From assembly GCF_900101295.1 (NCBI RefSeq), contig NZ_FOIL01000002.1, forward strand, positions 9,259-73,258: a DNA stretch of 64,000 nt, written 5' to 3'. How positions within the stretch are numbered: position 1 is the stretch's first letter; each line of letters starts with the position of its first letter. This stretch comes from [Clostridium] aminophilum. GTDB taxonomy: Bacteria > Bacillota > Clostridia > Lachnospirales > Lachnospiraceae. The notes beneath the pieces are model-generated. The model saw only the letters and a program-made list of their open reading frames with translations, ran no database searches and was not told where the DNA came from. This document shows positions 27,201-32,832 of this stretch, piece after piece. A program made the position numbers and the translations under genes.

Positions 27201-28317
27201 ACTCGTTCAGTTCATCCTGATCCCAGTATGCGTTCTTCTTTTCTTCGGTTTTCTTTTTCTTCTCTGCTTCTTCCTTTGCTGCGGCTTTCTCTTCTTTTTC
27301 AGCAGGCTCCTCCGCTTTGGTTTCCGATTCCGAAACGTTTTCCGGTTTCGTCTCCTCCGCATCCGTCTCCTTCCCGGATTCGTTTTCTTTTTCCTCGTCC
27401 GCTTCCTGTTTCGAATCGGTATTCTTCCCGGCGTCCGCTTCTTTTATGGAATCCTCCTCGCTTTCTGCGTCCTTTTCCGTTTCGGTTCCGTTTTCTTTTT
27501 CTGTCTCCGCTTCCGTTTCGGTTCCGCTTTCTTTTTCCGTCTCCGCTTCCTTTGTGGTTCCGTTTTCTTTTTCCGTCTCCGCCGCTTCTGCGGATTCGGA
27601 TTTCCCTTCGGTTTCCGCTGCCTTTGCGGGCTTTGTCTCCGCTTCGGTGTCCCCGGAGCTCTCCTCGGACTTCACCGTATTCTCCGCCTTGTCGGGCTTC
27701 TCCGCTTTCGTTTCTCTCTCTGCTTTGTCGCTCTTTTCGGGCTCGTCAGCGTTCTCTTTCTTCACTGCCCCGGCGGACGTTGTTCCCTCTGCAGTGTCCT
27801 CCGGCCTGTCGGTTTTCGTCTCCTTCTCTGCCTTCCCGGTCTTCTCGGCATCCGTTCCTTTCCCTGCCCTGTCGGTCTTTCCGGACTCGTCTGCGTTTTC
27901 TTCCTTCCCTGCCTTGGCGGAAGCTTTTTCCTCTTCGGCATCCTTCGGCTTCGCCGCCCTGTCGGTCTTCTCCGTTTCCTCCTCTTCCTCATCGGAAGAA
28001 GTCTCTCTCCGGTCTTTTGCCTCATCACCGGTCGGGGCGATCGAATTATAGACCTCGTAGGCTTTGTCCGTATCATAGAACGAATGATCCACCACCACCG
28101 CGCGGATGGTCTTCGGGAGATCCAGCTTATAAAGCTCGGTTCCCAGCGGAACTGTCTGCTCCCGCACGGAGTCATCCAATTCCTGAATCCGCTCGATCAC
28201 ATCACTCGGCGCATCCTCTCCGCCGGTAGCTGCCAGAACTGTGGACGCACTCGTATTGACAAACATCAAAACACTCAGCATGAGTGCGGATGCTCTGTTT
28301 AAAAAAGATCTTTTCAT
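12247..28317 (-). CDS. Giant Cna_B-repeat surface protein with a sortase sorting signal
   Basis: A single uninterrupted frame of 5,356 residues. In order: signal peptide 1-30 (MKRSFLNRASALMLSVLMF); a short domain; an acidic Glu/Lys/Ala/Thr low-complexity stretch about 103-360 with 12-residue tandem repeats; Ig-like and related beta domains about 362-1230; then about 24 repeats of roughly 150 residues, each starting like VTKVWDDDRDRDGIRP and ending in a YxVxE...TN edge, typical of Cna_B/SpaA folds. The C-terminus has a Gly/Ser-rich spacer, a sorting signal VPRTG (about 5318-5322), a hydrophobic segment and RKRFERKD. Cna_B domains act as rigid stalks, often stapled by Lys-Asn isopeptide bonds. 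Expected to be anchored to the wall by a sortase not seen here. The start at 28317 is chosen for GGAGG and the signal peptide; ATG 28335 has no ribosome site. Confidence 0.93.
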   Translation of the reverse strand: MKRSFLNRASALMLSVLMFVNTSASTVLAATGGEDAPSDVIERIQELDDSVREQTVPLGTELYKLDLPKTIRAVVVDHSFYDTDKAYEVYNSIAPTGDEAKDRRETSSDEEEEETEKTDRAAKPKDAEEEKASAKAGKEENADESGKTDRAGKGTDAEKTGKAEKETKTDRPEDTAEGTTSAGAVKKENADEPEKSDKAERETKAEKPDKAENTVKSEESSGDTEAETKPAKAAETEGKSESAEAAETEKENGTTKEAETEKESGTETEAETEKENGTETEKDAESEEDSIKEADAGKNTDSKQEADEEKENESGKETDAEETKPENVSESETKAEEPAEKEEKAAAKEEAEKKKKTEEKKNAYWDQDELNEYFDGLLDGSIPASEAPKGMKLRPVTVRWNIDPDQSVSDVYDPEVPGTYVFRAEVKSSRLVPGDGAEMPEITVTVDDGSLPFHKTVRHVGSESGPVNVTVDAEAGVIPAGTTLSVLPVKGNAAKKTVRGSVEEGISRYAEEQYIELPEIEKLYSFEVLLTDRDGETVTPDTSEGELHVSVEPVNMDGIADGESSYHVFRIDPSGLGMSDTEANDGVPDTDAEEKDEPEREESSEDSEDKSETNGGMDGGILSRVKDGMDLVGDTVVKPVIDTVKDIIPESSDYPEAEILPEEDIETDEENREVSFRAEETGVFAAVKISREEAQTAEFNKHITIDSVRIQVSAPAGVFPAGSSLKAVKVADYRKKTIDHALRDTIGEKEAAETENGENAEEKPSLIRSYVFDITILDKDGNEVQPDTSKGEVSVRFSRLDMTAIKKGEERVAVFHLDEEKNAEMLPTAVDTAKKSVEVKADHFSEFAVAFMTAVENGICQEFELRAEEVSDSAEESEDTFITYAIHDVKAKMVKDPDGETTGENVPVEFGVKVPAEDGETEIVEVKDGLFTLPAKTAEFTLIARGVTEDTAAENEKLSVSFSVGIDSVRIGNDTCPVRYESKTGDGEYRTEAPAELDSEDPEKTSAAFRWEKSAVRVDVKYMCGDEEIPETDLENISYEIADRLADGALDSENAPKIYKYDFDKAVLRIGDDEIPVTAVSRTGYRAENVPESSALRQDAELLLMYKKREEITYKVQLSLYPQNMNAAVPFRVTGFAEGERAQIAELTEIENGANDGIADRNEGYSFANQTLTFRVNMENPRTLTIKTYSDSKDLKLSVDNDAAEAEGFRYQTLGSAPEKDLDDASETTEYTVQMPSQEGVLLDMRWNDNNNPKTNLTLPKLKLQYRIQGENDDDAWKDVEEDGNGDCYFDAGAGSRKGLDLSNAEILTAEHPLSDSGIGLQKSNNMSWEYKFVQKLYGYFYDDINGSGQVKKVEYRLAVDGDNAYLTLEDGRKLYYTSRYDTNKERTENNQILVHTLKSDYRAVAEWGDNGDKYGTRPELDHFPEGTVLTRTLDQKTEEATVDTASNTAAFEDGMQVTVSCERTEAGEDVITLPDAPGFDANNHPYVYTLKFPELAEEDKLIGSRAVSRFEMKTADGLKLFKNVSGAYYGAYCENTDESNDSMNEKELYSGGKLHLALTGKTSFTMNYVWNDANKYNDENNGNRRPKYQGVLYRYIDAEGKSFQTASPVPNVDSVSLANDSAANEIQNIRVPEDGSGTELKYLNAFDENGNPYVYFLKLAASSAGTLNAGDSFKLDRHAGKREVNRNSDEDGESAENGWFDAKSGSNFIYNGNELHLVLTGTTDVTVTEKWIDAARADKKSYVTLKLKRKKLPAVIPTGADVDSLYEDDSAYNSGNGGLTEVLGPFNAETKSITSSKFTGLSRYDENGHEYKYYAEEEEIRFEEDGDQPAAVITENDKQYVISHTGYRYLHTMSNDGKLITNELVGDAEVYITKLLPNGVLPYAADGQDTKKLDTVITFTVYRDGVEIGTVDYKAEYREDGSGNPVESRMFTGDPAYRDKTEYEAPADPSSGDNAAARVYRVDYDEKLLVDSYEKLTTRKNRIPSEGALPRYDGAGRQYHYTVSETAVKLTDGTKVMDLYHLDYSNTAGEGTGEAVVTGTDIHEKYSLDKAVFTNTKKVTGKANYTVTNRWIDGGDSMYHKTVNFALQYSADGETNWTTVDKGSIQPSQQYVRRSLPDKAMVGGEEIDLQAAWKTGKDSHFRVVETGIGYDSETDPSNVNYHYYTKESMAQEEADRKNSYPEYYLDGNKAGEMDFAVTPDQNYAVLPVAERNATYDGGTYDFALTNRRIGLLYIDLTNNWVDGSDHQGARPVTIVYHANGNGESAVPMEVKAEGEYTGDVWHYRSEALPKYSVSDGEIFHYNVRADHVTTEKDGTTAEIQVTGGSFTTKTNDGRDLTYSNQTEEDKSSYKIGAHHTGDVQNVTVDNVLTETFSLSVNKYWMDLGDAETVNRRPDIYMKVYRKYYDSKLGKDVTEAAGYFDNDWVIKSSHWWVNTFKNVPRYTAAGDEYTYYFVEQFQDAQGDYEIVGAFSGEPTAEDNGFAIDEEKRLPQVNISGNGEENLQTAAVFDSEKKISSTIVNRPVKDRTIYGKKIWNLPEGTVSLSEVHLPTITIVLTRAEYRGTDASGNVSYGPYEPCTEKYDENRNLISNMVDGHTEPMFVELTAQKDSYSFGPLPAYDGNGRLYKYQVIELSRLYKLDEPDAKEEEGGTNGAFAAHRAEWPNLLSDERKAQADMVGKLYREGDGTISEKTNSIALTNTYDPPLNYRITAEKTWEGYDSLTEVQKSKPVSVKFVLYRSVGLGIDGTPLTYATAKTWLKAAEQTVTLNPEDFAGLAAAGNRSEVTFDSLPYYGPDGSPYLYKIAEEDPDTTKKVVGTAYAVLTETEQDGQKLAVKTANSTVPIMNSKAPAVDADGTDATASGNGLGTAALINHYSNDLSLTVKKEWKDGAAEKNGTDHMPGEIHVTVYRTADGYEPETVANLTLTKEHGWTVSGETAAEGSATETPAAETDSRLSGLPKYAPDGSVYIYHAAENLSGDEDRAFHIPADAEDAAEAENIGKLALPDEWSGVYTKRHVSGDVYRADGAAAQTDTVLTLNNEFRLATVTLSGKKLTDQAGTELTAEQIAFADRFRGIPEELTFRIAYTTDDLSDDSKKASAVWKVLTEDTASGAGYPVERKMTLSRTDWKYYGDGADRTKTSLTMTGLPRFIPVDGEYREAHYRFFEYAMAYPDGAGGVAAPILRSGVNADGTVDSLLAETAIGSVTSGFGEESSFASAEDNGFYSDSTTDSATCVNRIPMRSLEICKEWDDQFDRDGVRPQKMTFRIAQGDDNAENSSVYQDVQLTGDNVSTKAAGDENANIWRSTKTENGDLPSYSLPVYREGTSKAASYRIREDVSGDGAASYTRHQVKRNEGAYTDQTEIALPAYTAEEKSASAGEVKGDTVWFKNGRDADTIALSIRKLWRFAGKDYDGTETAVPAALKDYFAGNLPKMIFSLQYREAGTDDWKNVVQDEDGTKNTGFTGNNARSVSPAVLESGALSTSDPDGLMWLQVPVHADDHDLAGTPAFEFRLRESVKLGADAFTAKEVFSDPVSAAEVRKEQEKAEADAAYKLTVTNEFKSASLSVKKTWDDQENRYGTRPAAVLYEIQVKEDDGDARPLTEEELKTFGFAGTIVTEDGISLARGEKDADYAIRISGLPEISPEGKELRYRAVERKLLYGAADDPASDREIPVGTRNGETIYYTEASAANDPAERFAVKKTADGKTAFEQEIRNTLSGVSLTGTKIWDDGALTEGWSFGKTIASVTYGVQSRAGEDSDWKDVKTSGTSGETLLQKTAAHTGTEDSVSWSGEDALPMFDTDGNRVEYRIREISYRLNDGTEVSANRETPEVNGETEPAERARIGNYVITSDADTESVKADDGSFRSTLTNTAISAPLAIRKIWEDQDDLDQLRPDHVTVTVKAAVTKSGAEDYETISIPASAVSAAAAASDDGRITVKNGEIILTLTAADAAEDGSWERTLTGLPVYDLNGNKIRYTVSEPETIEKYTASGKVFYGTDRKKTEKGNGYFALAELNEAGEGAAPTTVVFTNNHGQNVVEIHVEKRWEGDGENLLGDRPLQVKARLYASWMGADGKLTEPAPAVDTNGVTVEPVILTGENGWKGGWTEAIPLKKRVGNDPTSAGTPIIYSVREEVADNVCIDPETGGYVPEKTDTGNAGSYSYGIGVLQAEDGNYVLTNRMKTSGIRVTKTWTEENSENRTDAEKFRYGNIDRTKGLASASLMLQRTADTGLVPGSAGWENADWKDVPLKVDTDGDGTILLARSSTETEESKTIGSVVVRTVSGPERVTVEFSGLPMADADGDTYLYRVRENETSGYEPHVSYPESDGVSIGRGEEAALENRFMRGDLTVTKVWEDDHDRYGTRPEKLKITVIPKIGADADGNGGEEIAVDGLNAKKDGVRDVGFESASLWAGIFGADAEDGEFLLDKTSADESGDKWSYTWKNLPVKTPDGETITYVVTESGAESNALTGYLAVDADGSPTDRLTQAVVLGDADGSGQRAAAVTFTNRLKTTAFKVTKVWEGGYDDSTGVNRHVKSVLAVLQKQEEGSDEWQTVKAGSGQKAEEISLRPDSDAERSWSYTWTKLPTHTADGKALRYRAVETGLELTRQKKDGGNLIAEAGSLTDQGSLNAYRYRTTWDEDDSLSGAEGAKAGTIANTLITGNLSVTKVWDDDRDRDGIRPDTVTLHLVREAGGQSEQLPEEFDRKLENQKARGEGDWTTAVWENLPVRDADGTEFRYTVTEEADEMPGYVPYQKLDALFAGEVKAPAAFALSADGETKLTVTNRHLPAETKVEIRKEWNTKFHGARPDYAEFELTAHWTEDGTERSEAVTVGAVKETADDGEHYWFRVGEGDDERDQKTIWSRTIEKLPAFRQGLSGVPVTYEITERPVEGYKTAYEKKASSAVTSSDIRKMTLDEEGRTIVPVQLTAVNTPETTDLTISVDWDNEIPVIARSIDKVVFRLQRRHVGADESWQYVWVTDEKSSKPVEFETEMPKVLGAKRRAEVHVEDLPVYDPGYEVFTLLRAGEDEKRKSSMFEYRAVEDRMALVNGSEVKLRNYEEGDFVGSYQAVGTDGSERKEGSALGVRRYRSDWKNTSHAVKIAVSKKWTDEAGKAEIGTDSLDVTISAQAENTAVDLEELTQTVTLSKENGWSAVVEDLPDETVEGYPVTFTIREAGRNNYKAAYEVSEPAQMQSGMPHSGDGSVARFITGDNVEVTFINSRVMNGTRGSGSGNGGSGTGGSGSGGKYSGGNGKHSSGIPEGPAKEIVEKIQKDGEIITESLMPEPMVEKSIRQSEEAKKTFSAVADGNPSEGWRTHHRTPGTHQVPRTGDDRQMKREAATAALAIFGLAGWTIYRKRFERKD
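27484..27591 (-). repeat. Three 36-bp tandem repeats in the giant gene
   Basis: Units starting GGTTCCG at 27484, 27520 and 27556 (plus strand) differ at a few bases. On the coding strand they give 12-residue units ETEKENGTTKEA, ETEKESGTETEA and ETEKENGTETEK, at about residues 243-278. A likely site of length variation between strains. Confidence 0.85.
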
Positions 28318-28654
28318 TTTATATCTATCCTCCATCCGGATTGTGATTTCCTATCCCTCGGAATCCGGTGATATTTCATTAAATTTCGGAGCATTATTGC
28401 CTTAAATTCATTTCTCCAAAAAACACTCGAAAAACTTATTATATTCCTTTTTTTTGTGTCCCGCCAGCATTTTCCGGGTTTGGAACGCTCCTGTTCCATT
28501 CATTTTCGAAATGCTGAACGATAACTTTCCAATTATATATATTCGGATCTTCAACCATGAAAATAAGTTTTACTGAGCCCCTGTATATGTTGGGCGGAGC
28601 GCAGCCGATTGTGATGCCCCTCCGCGGGAGGGATTTCTGCTCGTTGCCCTCAAC

Positions 28655-28919
28655 AAAGTCCGCAAGCGGACTTTGGCTCCCCCATCCCCTCAGTCCTGAG
28701 GGGAGCCCCGCGGACTTTGCGCGCCGCCGCTGGTCACCGTTAGGTGACAGCTTCCTTGGCGAAGCACTTAGCGAGGTCTTTTCGAGCTTAGTGCGTGCCA
28801 TGGAAATTCACTTAGCGAGGTTTTCTCGAGCTTAGTGAATTTGCTTACAGCGGCGTGCGCATCCTCGCGGAGCGTTTTTTTCATAGGGAATTTCGGAGAA
28901 ATTTCCTATGAAAAAAAAC
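28655..28919 (+). repeat. Intergenic modular hairpin repeat, copy B (longest)
   Basis: Same module order as copy A: AAAGTCCGC/GCGGACTTT, CCCCTCAG/CTGAGGGG, GCGCGCCGCCGCTG with the inner GTCACC-GTTA-GGTGAC, CAGCGGCGTGCGC, ATCCTCGCGGAGCG, T run, then CATAGGGAATTTC/GAAATTTCCTATG and A run. About 105 extra bases sit before CAGCGGCG. They contain two near-copies of a stem-loop CACTTAGC...GCTTAGTG (about 28767-28796 and 28809-28842). The rest of the gap 28318-28966 holds the untranslated leader of the giant gene, with no clear promoter; TATAAT around 28536 is the best -10. Confidence 0.8.
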
Positions 28920-28966
28920 GGAGGAACGGTTTTCTCCTCCGTTCACTCCGCCTTTCTGCATCTGGT

Positions 28967-29323
28967 TCAGTCTTTAAACAGCCTCCGGAAAAAACCTTTC
29001 TTTTTCTCCGTCTCTCCGGCACTGATTCCGGGTTCCCGCCCCATGCGCTCCGCCTCCGTGTCTTCCACGATGGTGTAACCCGCTTCCTGAAGGCATCGGC
29101 GGGCAATTTTCATGGATTTCTTAAACTCATCTTTGCTCTTAAACAGATCATAGGGATCCGGAACCGAAATCACATCCAGCGTATCCGGTTTTCTGGACTC
29201 GATAAACACCGTCGAAATCTTCTGCTTCGTCATCAAAGTGAACATGCTGCGGATCACCTTCTCCGGATCACCGGCCTTCTCTTCCCATGTACCGTCGATC
29301 GTCAGTGTCTCAACCATTCCCAT
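28967..29323 (-). CDS. Hypothetical small protein next to smpB
   Basis: 118 residues that I do not recognise. It begins MGMVETLTIDGTWEEK, has a predicted alpha/beta middle (STVFIESRKPDTLDVISV, then a helix KDEFKKSMKIARRCLQEAGYTIVED) and a basic tail EKKKGFFRRLFKD that could bind membrane or nucleic acid. No signal peptide. GGGAGG 7 bases before the ATG at 29323 fixes the start. It follows smpB by 27 bases on the same strand, so it is probably the last gene of the secG-rnr-smpB run. Codon use looks like its neighbours. Confidence 0.7.
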   Translation of the reverse strand: MGMVETLTIDGTWEEKAGDPEKVIRSMFTLMTKQKISTVFIESRKPDTLDVISVPDPYDLFKSKDEFKKSMKIARRCLQEAGYTIVEDTEAERMGREPGISAGETEKKKGFFRRLFKD

Positions 29324-29350
29324 ATGTTAACCTCCCATCGAACCACCGGT

Positions 29351-29824
29351 TTAATATTCCTTCGAATTTCTTGCCTTAAAGGCACGCTCCATCTCCCGCT
29401 TTGCGTCTTTCTTCGCGATATCCTCGCGCTTATCGTAGAGTTTTTTACCCCGTGCAAGTCCGATCTGAATTTTTACAAGACTTCCTTTGAAGTAGACCTC
29501 CAGAGGGACAATGGTGAATCCAGCCTCTTTGATCTTGGATTCCAGCCGGATGATCTCCTTTTTGTGCATCAGGAGCTTTCTCGCCCGCAGCGGATCTTTG
29601 TTGAAAATGTTGCCTTTCTCATACGGGCTGATGTGCATGCCGTAAATCCACATTTCCCCCTTGTCAATGCGCACAAAGGCCTCTTTTACACTCGCCTTTC
29701 CCATTCGGATGGATTTAACCTCGGTGCCGAACAGCTCGATTCCGGTTTCAAATTTCTCATCGATGAAATAATCGTGAAATGCTTTTTTGTTGTTCGAGAC
29801 AACCTTAATGCTTTCCTTCCCCAT
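29351..29824 (-). CDS. smpB: SsrA-binding protein SmpB
   Basis: 157 residues, full length, with SmpB signatures: [41 protein letters not shown] and the basic tail [25 protein letters not shown] that enters the mRNA channel. It delivers alanyl-tmRNA to stalled ribosomes. AGGAGG precedes the start, and the gene lies 16 bases after rnr. Its partner ssrA is about 17 kb away on the other side of the giant gene. Confidence 0.98.
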   Translation of the reverse strand: MGKESIKVVSNNKKAFHDYFIDEKFETGIELFGTEVKSIRMGKASVKEAFVRIDKGEMWIYGMHISPYEKGNIFNKDPLRARKLLMHKKEIIRLESKIKEAGFTIVPLEVYFKGSLVKIQIGLARGKKLYDKREDIAKKDAKREMERAFKARNSKEY

Positions 29825-29840
29825 CTTATTTCCTCCTGTT

Positions 29841-32249
29841 TCACTCCCAGCTCTTATTGGCAGGAATAAAGTCGACGGTTCTCATAAACCGGTCACAACC
29901 GGTCACAAAAACCCTGATTGGCTGACCGATGCGGAATTTCTTCCCGGTCATCCGTCCGACGAGCTCGTAGTGCTGCTCATCGAAAATATAATAATCATCC
30001 GTCAGCTCTGCGATATGGACAAGGCCCTCGCAGGTATTCGGAAGCTGAACATAGAACCCCCATCCGGTCACGGACGAAATGGTTCCGTCCAACTCCTCGC
30101 CGATGTATCGCTCCATGTACTGCACTTTCTTCAGTTTGTCAGTCTCGCGCTCCGCTTCGTCCGCCCGGCGCTCCGTGGACGATGTCTGAACCGCCACATT
30201 CGGCAGGATCGTGTCGTAATGCGCGATCCTCTTCGGACTCATCCCGCCCCGAAGCGTCTCGCGGATAATGCGATGGATCTGCAGATCCGGATACCGTCGG
30301 ATCGGCGAGGTGAAATGACAGTAATACGGCGCGGCCAGCCCGAAATGCCCCAGATTCTGTGGCGCATATTTTGCCTGCTGCATACTCCGGAGAGAAATGA
30401 TCTCCAGAAGCGGTGCTTCCGGTTTTCCCGCACTCTTTTCCAGGAATTCCTGCAGAAGCTTCGGTGTTATCTTGCCGTCTTTGGTGTGAAGAACCACGCC
30501 GAAGTTCGCGCCGAATGACGCCAGCTTCTTAACCTTTTCCGGATCCGGATCCTCGTGAATGCGATAGAGGAACGGAAGTTTCCGGTCATGGAAATCTTTC
30601 GCCACGGTTTCATTGGCCGCCAGCATAAAGTCCTCGATGACGCGCTCCGCCTCACCGCGGACCGCAGCGAGGATCTCCACCGGTTTTCCGTTTTCATCCA
30701 GCCGGATCTCTGACTCCGGGAACTCAAAATCCACACTGCCGCGGGCATGTCGGCGGGAACGGAGCCGTTTGGACACCTTGAACATTTCTTCCAGCAGATC
30801 CGTATATCCCTGATACTCTTTCATCGTCTCGGGATCGTGATCCATAATCACCCGGTTCACCTTGCGGTAGGTCATCCGGCGGTCAACGCGGATCACCGAT
30901 TCCGTGATCCGGTGAGAATGGATCGCTCCTCTCGGGCCGATGTCCATGATGCAGCTGAGAGTGAGGCGGTCTTCCCCTTCATTCAGGGAACAGATTCCGT
31001 TGGACAGCTGATGCGGAAGCATCGGAATCACGCGGTCCACAAGGTACACGCTGGTTCCCCGCCGAAGGGCCTCCTGGTCGAGAGGACTGTGCTCCGTCAC
31101 ATAGTGAGTGACGTCGGCGATGTGAACTCCGAGTCTCCATCCGCTTTCGGTCTTTTCCAGCGTCACCGCATCGTCAAAATCTTTGGTTCCGTCGCCGTCG
31201 ATGGTCACCGTCGGAAGATCCCGGAGATCCAGTCTTCCCGGTTCCTCCGCCTCTTCTTGCGTGACATGGTCCGGAATCCGGAGAAGATCGCGCTCCACCT
31301 CTTCCGGGAATTTCTGCGGAAGATTGTACGCCTCGACGATCGACAGGATATCCACACCCGGATCGTCCAGATGGCCCAGGATCTCGATAATCTCACCTTC
31401 CGGACTCTTATGTCCGTTTCCGAAATCCGTGATCCGGACCACAACCTTGTGTCCCTTCACGGCGCCCAGATCCCGTCCCGCCGGAATAAAGATGTCTTTT
31501 CCCAGTTTGGTATTGTCCGGAATGACAAAGCCGTTGGTCTTGTGTTTTTCATAGAGGCCGACCACCCGGTCATTGGCATGTTCGATGACGCGGATCACCG
31601 CGCCCTCGGCCCGGCCGGCGCTGACGTCCTCTTTCAGGATCATGATCTCCACGGTATCGCCGTGCATGGCACTGCCCACATGATCATTCGAGATGAAGAC
31701 GTCCTCTTCCCGGCCCTCCACGGTCACAAAGCCAAAGCCCCGGGCATTGCCGCAGAACACACCCGTCAGAACCGTTCTCGACTGCACGGTATACCGGCCC
31801 CGTCGATTGATCTCGACTTTGTGCTGCACATAGAGATGATCCAGCACCTCCGCCAGCGCATTCCGGTCTTCTTTCGGCACGTTCAGAATCAGCGCAATCT
31901 CTTTTTTGCGAAGCGGCTCATAGTTCGGATCCTTCAGAAGATCGAGGATCAGTTCCTCCCGGTCTTCCAGTTCCTCCATGGTCTGATACCGCGGCGTAAA
32001 ATCATGTTCGTTTCTTCCGTCAAATCCCGGAAGATTCTCTTCCGATCGGCGGATTACGCCAAGGGGACGGCCGCTTCCGTTATGACTTCCCTTTTTTCGG
32101 CTTCTCTTTTTCTCTTTTCCGTCGTGTCCCGCATGCCCTTTTTTGTCAGAGGAGACACCGTACGGCCCTTTGTTTTTCCCTGTGGCCGTCTTCCCCTCCT
32201 TCATCACACGTCGAAGATCTTTTTCCGTTATTTTCTTTTTTCTTTTCAT
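29841..32249 (-). CDS. rnr: Ribonuclease R
   Basis: 802 residues. A basic Lys/Gly/Ser-rich N-terminus (to about residue 85) and a winged-helix segment precede two cold-shock domains, the RNB catalytic domain with the metal-binding stretch [16 protein letters not shown], and a C-terminal S1 domain ([25 protein letters not shown]). It degrades structured RNA 3' to 5', including mRNA from trans-translation, which fits its place before smpB. The start at 32249 has GGGTGA 9 bases upstream. Cytosolic and ribosome-associated. Confidence 0.96.
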   Translation of the reverse strand: MKRKKKITEKDLRRVMKEGKTATGKNKGPYGVSSDKKGHAGHDGKEKKRSRKKGSHNGSGRPLGVIRRSEENLPGFDGRNEHDFTPRYQTMEELEDREELILDLLKDPNYEPLRKKEIALILNVPKEDRNALAEVLDHLYVQHKVEINRRGRYTVQSRTVLTGVFCGNARGFGFVTVEGREEDVFISNDHVGSAMHGDTVEIMILKEDVSAGRAEGAVIRVIEHANDRVVGLYEKHKTNGFVIPDNTKLGKDIFIPAGRDLGAVKGHKVVVRITDFGNGHKSPEGEIIEILGHLDDPGVDILSIVEAYNLPQKFPEEVERDLLRIPDHVTQEEAEEPGRLDLRDLPTVTIDGDGTKDFDDAVTLEKTESGWRLGVHIADVTHYVTEHSPLDQEALRRGTSVYLVDRVIPMLPHQLSNGICSLNEGEDRLTLSCIMDIGPRGAIHSHRITESVIRVDRRMTYRKVNRVIMDHDPETMKEYQGYTDLLEEMFKVSKRLRSRRHARGSVDFEFPESEIRLDENGKPVEILAAVRGEAERVIEDFMLAANETVAKDFHDRKLPFLYRIHEDPDPEKVKKLASFGANFGVVLHTKDGKITPKLLQEFLEKSAGKPEAPLLEIISLRSMQQAKYAPQNLGHFGLAAPYYCHFTSPIRRYPDLQIHRIIRETLRGGMSPKRIAHYDTILPNVAVQTSSTERRADEAERETDKLKKVQYMERYIGEELDGTISSVTGWGFYVQLPNTCEGLVHIAELTDDYYIFDEQHYELVGRMTGKKFRIGQPIRVFVTGCDRFMRTVDFIPANKSWE

Positions 32250-32351
32250 AATTCGTGTTCACCCGCTTTCTGTGTCCGCCGGCATCTCCGCCGGCAATTC
32301 GATCATTGTCGAAGGAAATGCGTTAAACAGCATTTCCCTAACGTCCGGAAC

Positions 32352-32480
32352 AAAGTCCGCAAGCGGACTTTGCGCGCCGCCGCTGGTCACCGTTAGGTGA
32401 CATATTTGTTTCAGCGGCGTGCGAATCCTCGCGGAGCGTTTTTGTTTCATAGGGAATTTCGGAGAAATTTCCTATGAAAC
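32352..32480 (+). repeat. Intergenic modular hairpin repeat, copy C (short)
   Basis: AAAGTCCGC/GCGGACTTT joins directly to GCGCGCCGCCGCTG with GTCACC-GTTA-GGTGAC, then CAGCGGCGTGCG, ATCCTCGCGGAGCG, a T run and GTTTCATAGGGAATTTC/GAAATTTCCTATGAAAC. The CCCCTCAG module present in copies A and B is absent. It lies between the secG terminator and rnr. Confidence 0.8.
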
Positions 32481-32483
32481 ATG

Positions 32484-32514
32484 AAAAGGGACACTCCGCA
32501 AATGGAGTGCCCCG
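32484..32514 (-). terminator. Terminator after secG
   Basis: GGGGCACTCC and GGAGTGTCCC on the minus strand form a 10-bp stem with one mismatch, followed by TTTTC. It lies 10 bases after the secG stop. Confidence 0.75.
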
Positions 32515-32523
32515 CATGGTTCT

Positions 32524-32766
32524 TTACCAAATCTTCAGATTCAGCACGAATGCCAGAATAATCCAGAGAAACGCACCGATCTTTGTCAGTCTCTCAAGCT
32601 TTCCTTCCATAGAACGGCCCTTGTTATGGCCCCAGTAGGAATCCGCCATACCGTTGATGGCTCCGGAAAGTCCGGCCGACTTTCCTTCCTGCATCAGAAT
32701 CACAACAGAAAGGAAGATACATATAATGATAAACAGAACTGTAATTGCGATTTTTAAAGCTGCCAC
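32524..32766 (-). CDS. secG: Preprotein translocase subunit SecG, GTG start
   Basis: 80 residues with two membrane segments (ALKIAITVLFIIICIFLSVVIL and IGAFLWIILAFVLNL) around the conserved loop QEGKSAGLSGAI. SecG assists SecYEG in export. The start is GTG at 32766, set by GGGAGG about 9 bases upstream; the 13 extra codons of the longer frame run through that ribosome site. It stands before rnr and smpB, a common order in Firmicutes, but has its own terminator. Confidence 0.95.
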   Translation of the reverse strand: MAALKIAITVLFIIICIFLSVVILMQEGKSAGLSGAINGMADSYWGHNKGRSMEGKLERLTKIGAFLWIILAFVLNLKIW

Positions 32767-32795
32767 CTGATTACACCTCCCAGCGAAACATAAAA

Positions 32796-32824
32796 AGTTT
32801 AGCACATATGTCCGTTCAAAGCAA
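32796..32824 (-). promoter_or_regulatory. Promoter of secG
   Basis: TTGCTT (32819-32824) and TAAACT (32796-32801) are 17 bases apart on the minus strand, with TG one base before the -10 (extended -10). About 30 bases upstream of the GTG. Confidence 0.55.
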
Positions 32825-32832
32825 GCATTTGT

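Noticed and set aside
27484-27591. A CRISPR-like array because of regular 36-bp repeats
   Set aside because: Units are contiguous without spacers and translate in frame as 12-residue protein repeats.
27156-28229. A 357-codon Ser/Pro/Phe-rich frame on the plus strand
   Set aside because: Mirror image of the Glu/Lys-rich repeat stretch of the giant protein; composition is explained by that stretch.
28439-28801. A 120-codon minus-strand frame upstream of the giant gene
   Set aside because: It runs through hairpin repeat copy B and the leader, has no ribosome site, and the sequence looks like translated repeat.
30747-32396. A 549-codon frame opposite rnr
   Set aside because: Shadow of rnr, whose domains are unmistakable on the minus strand.
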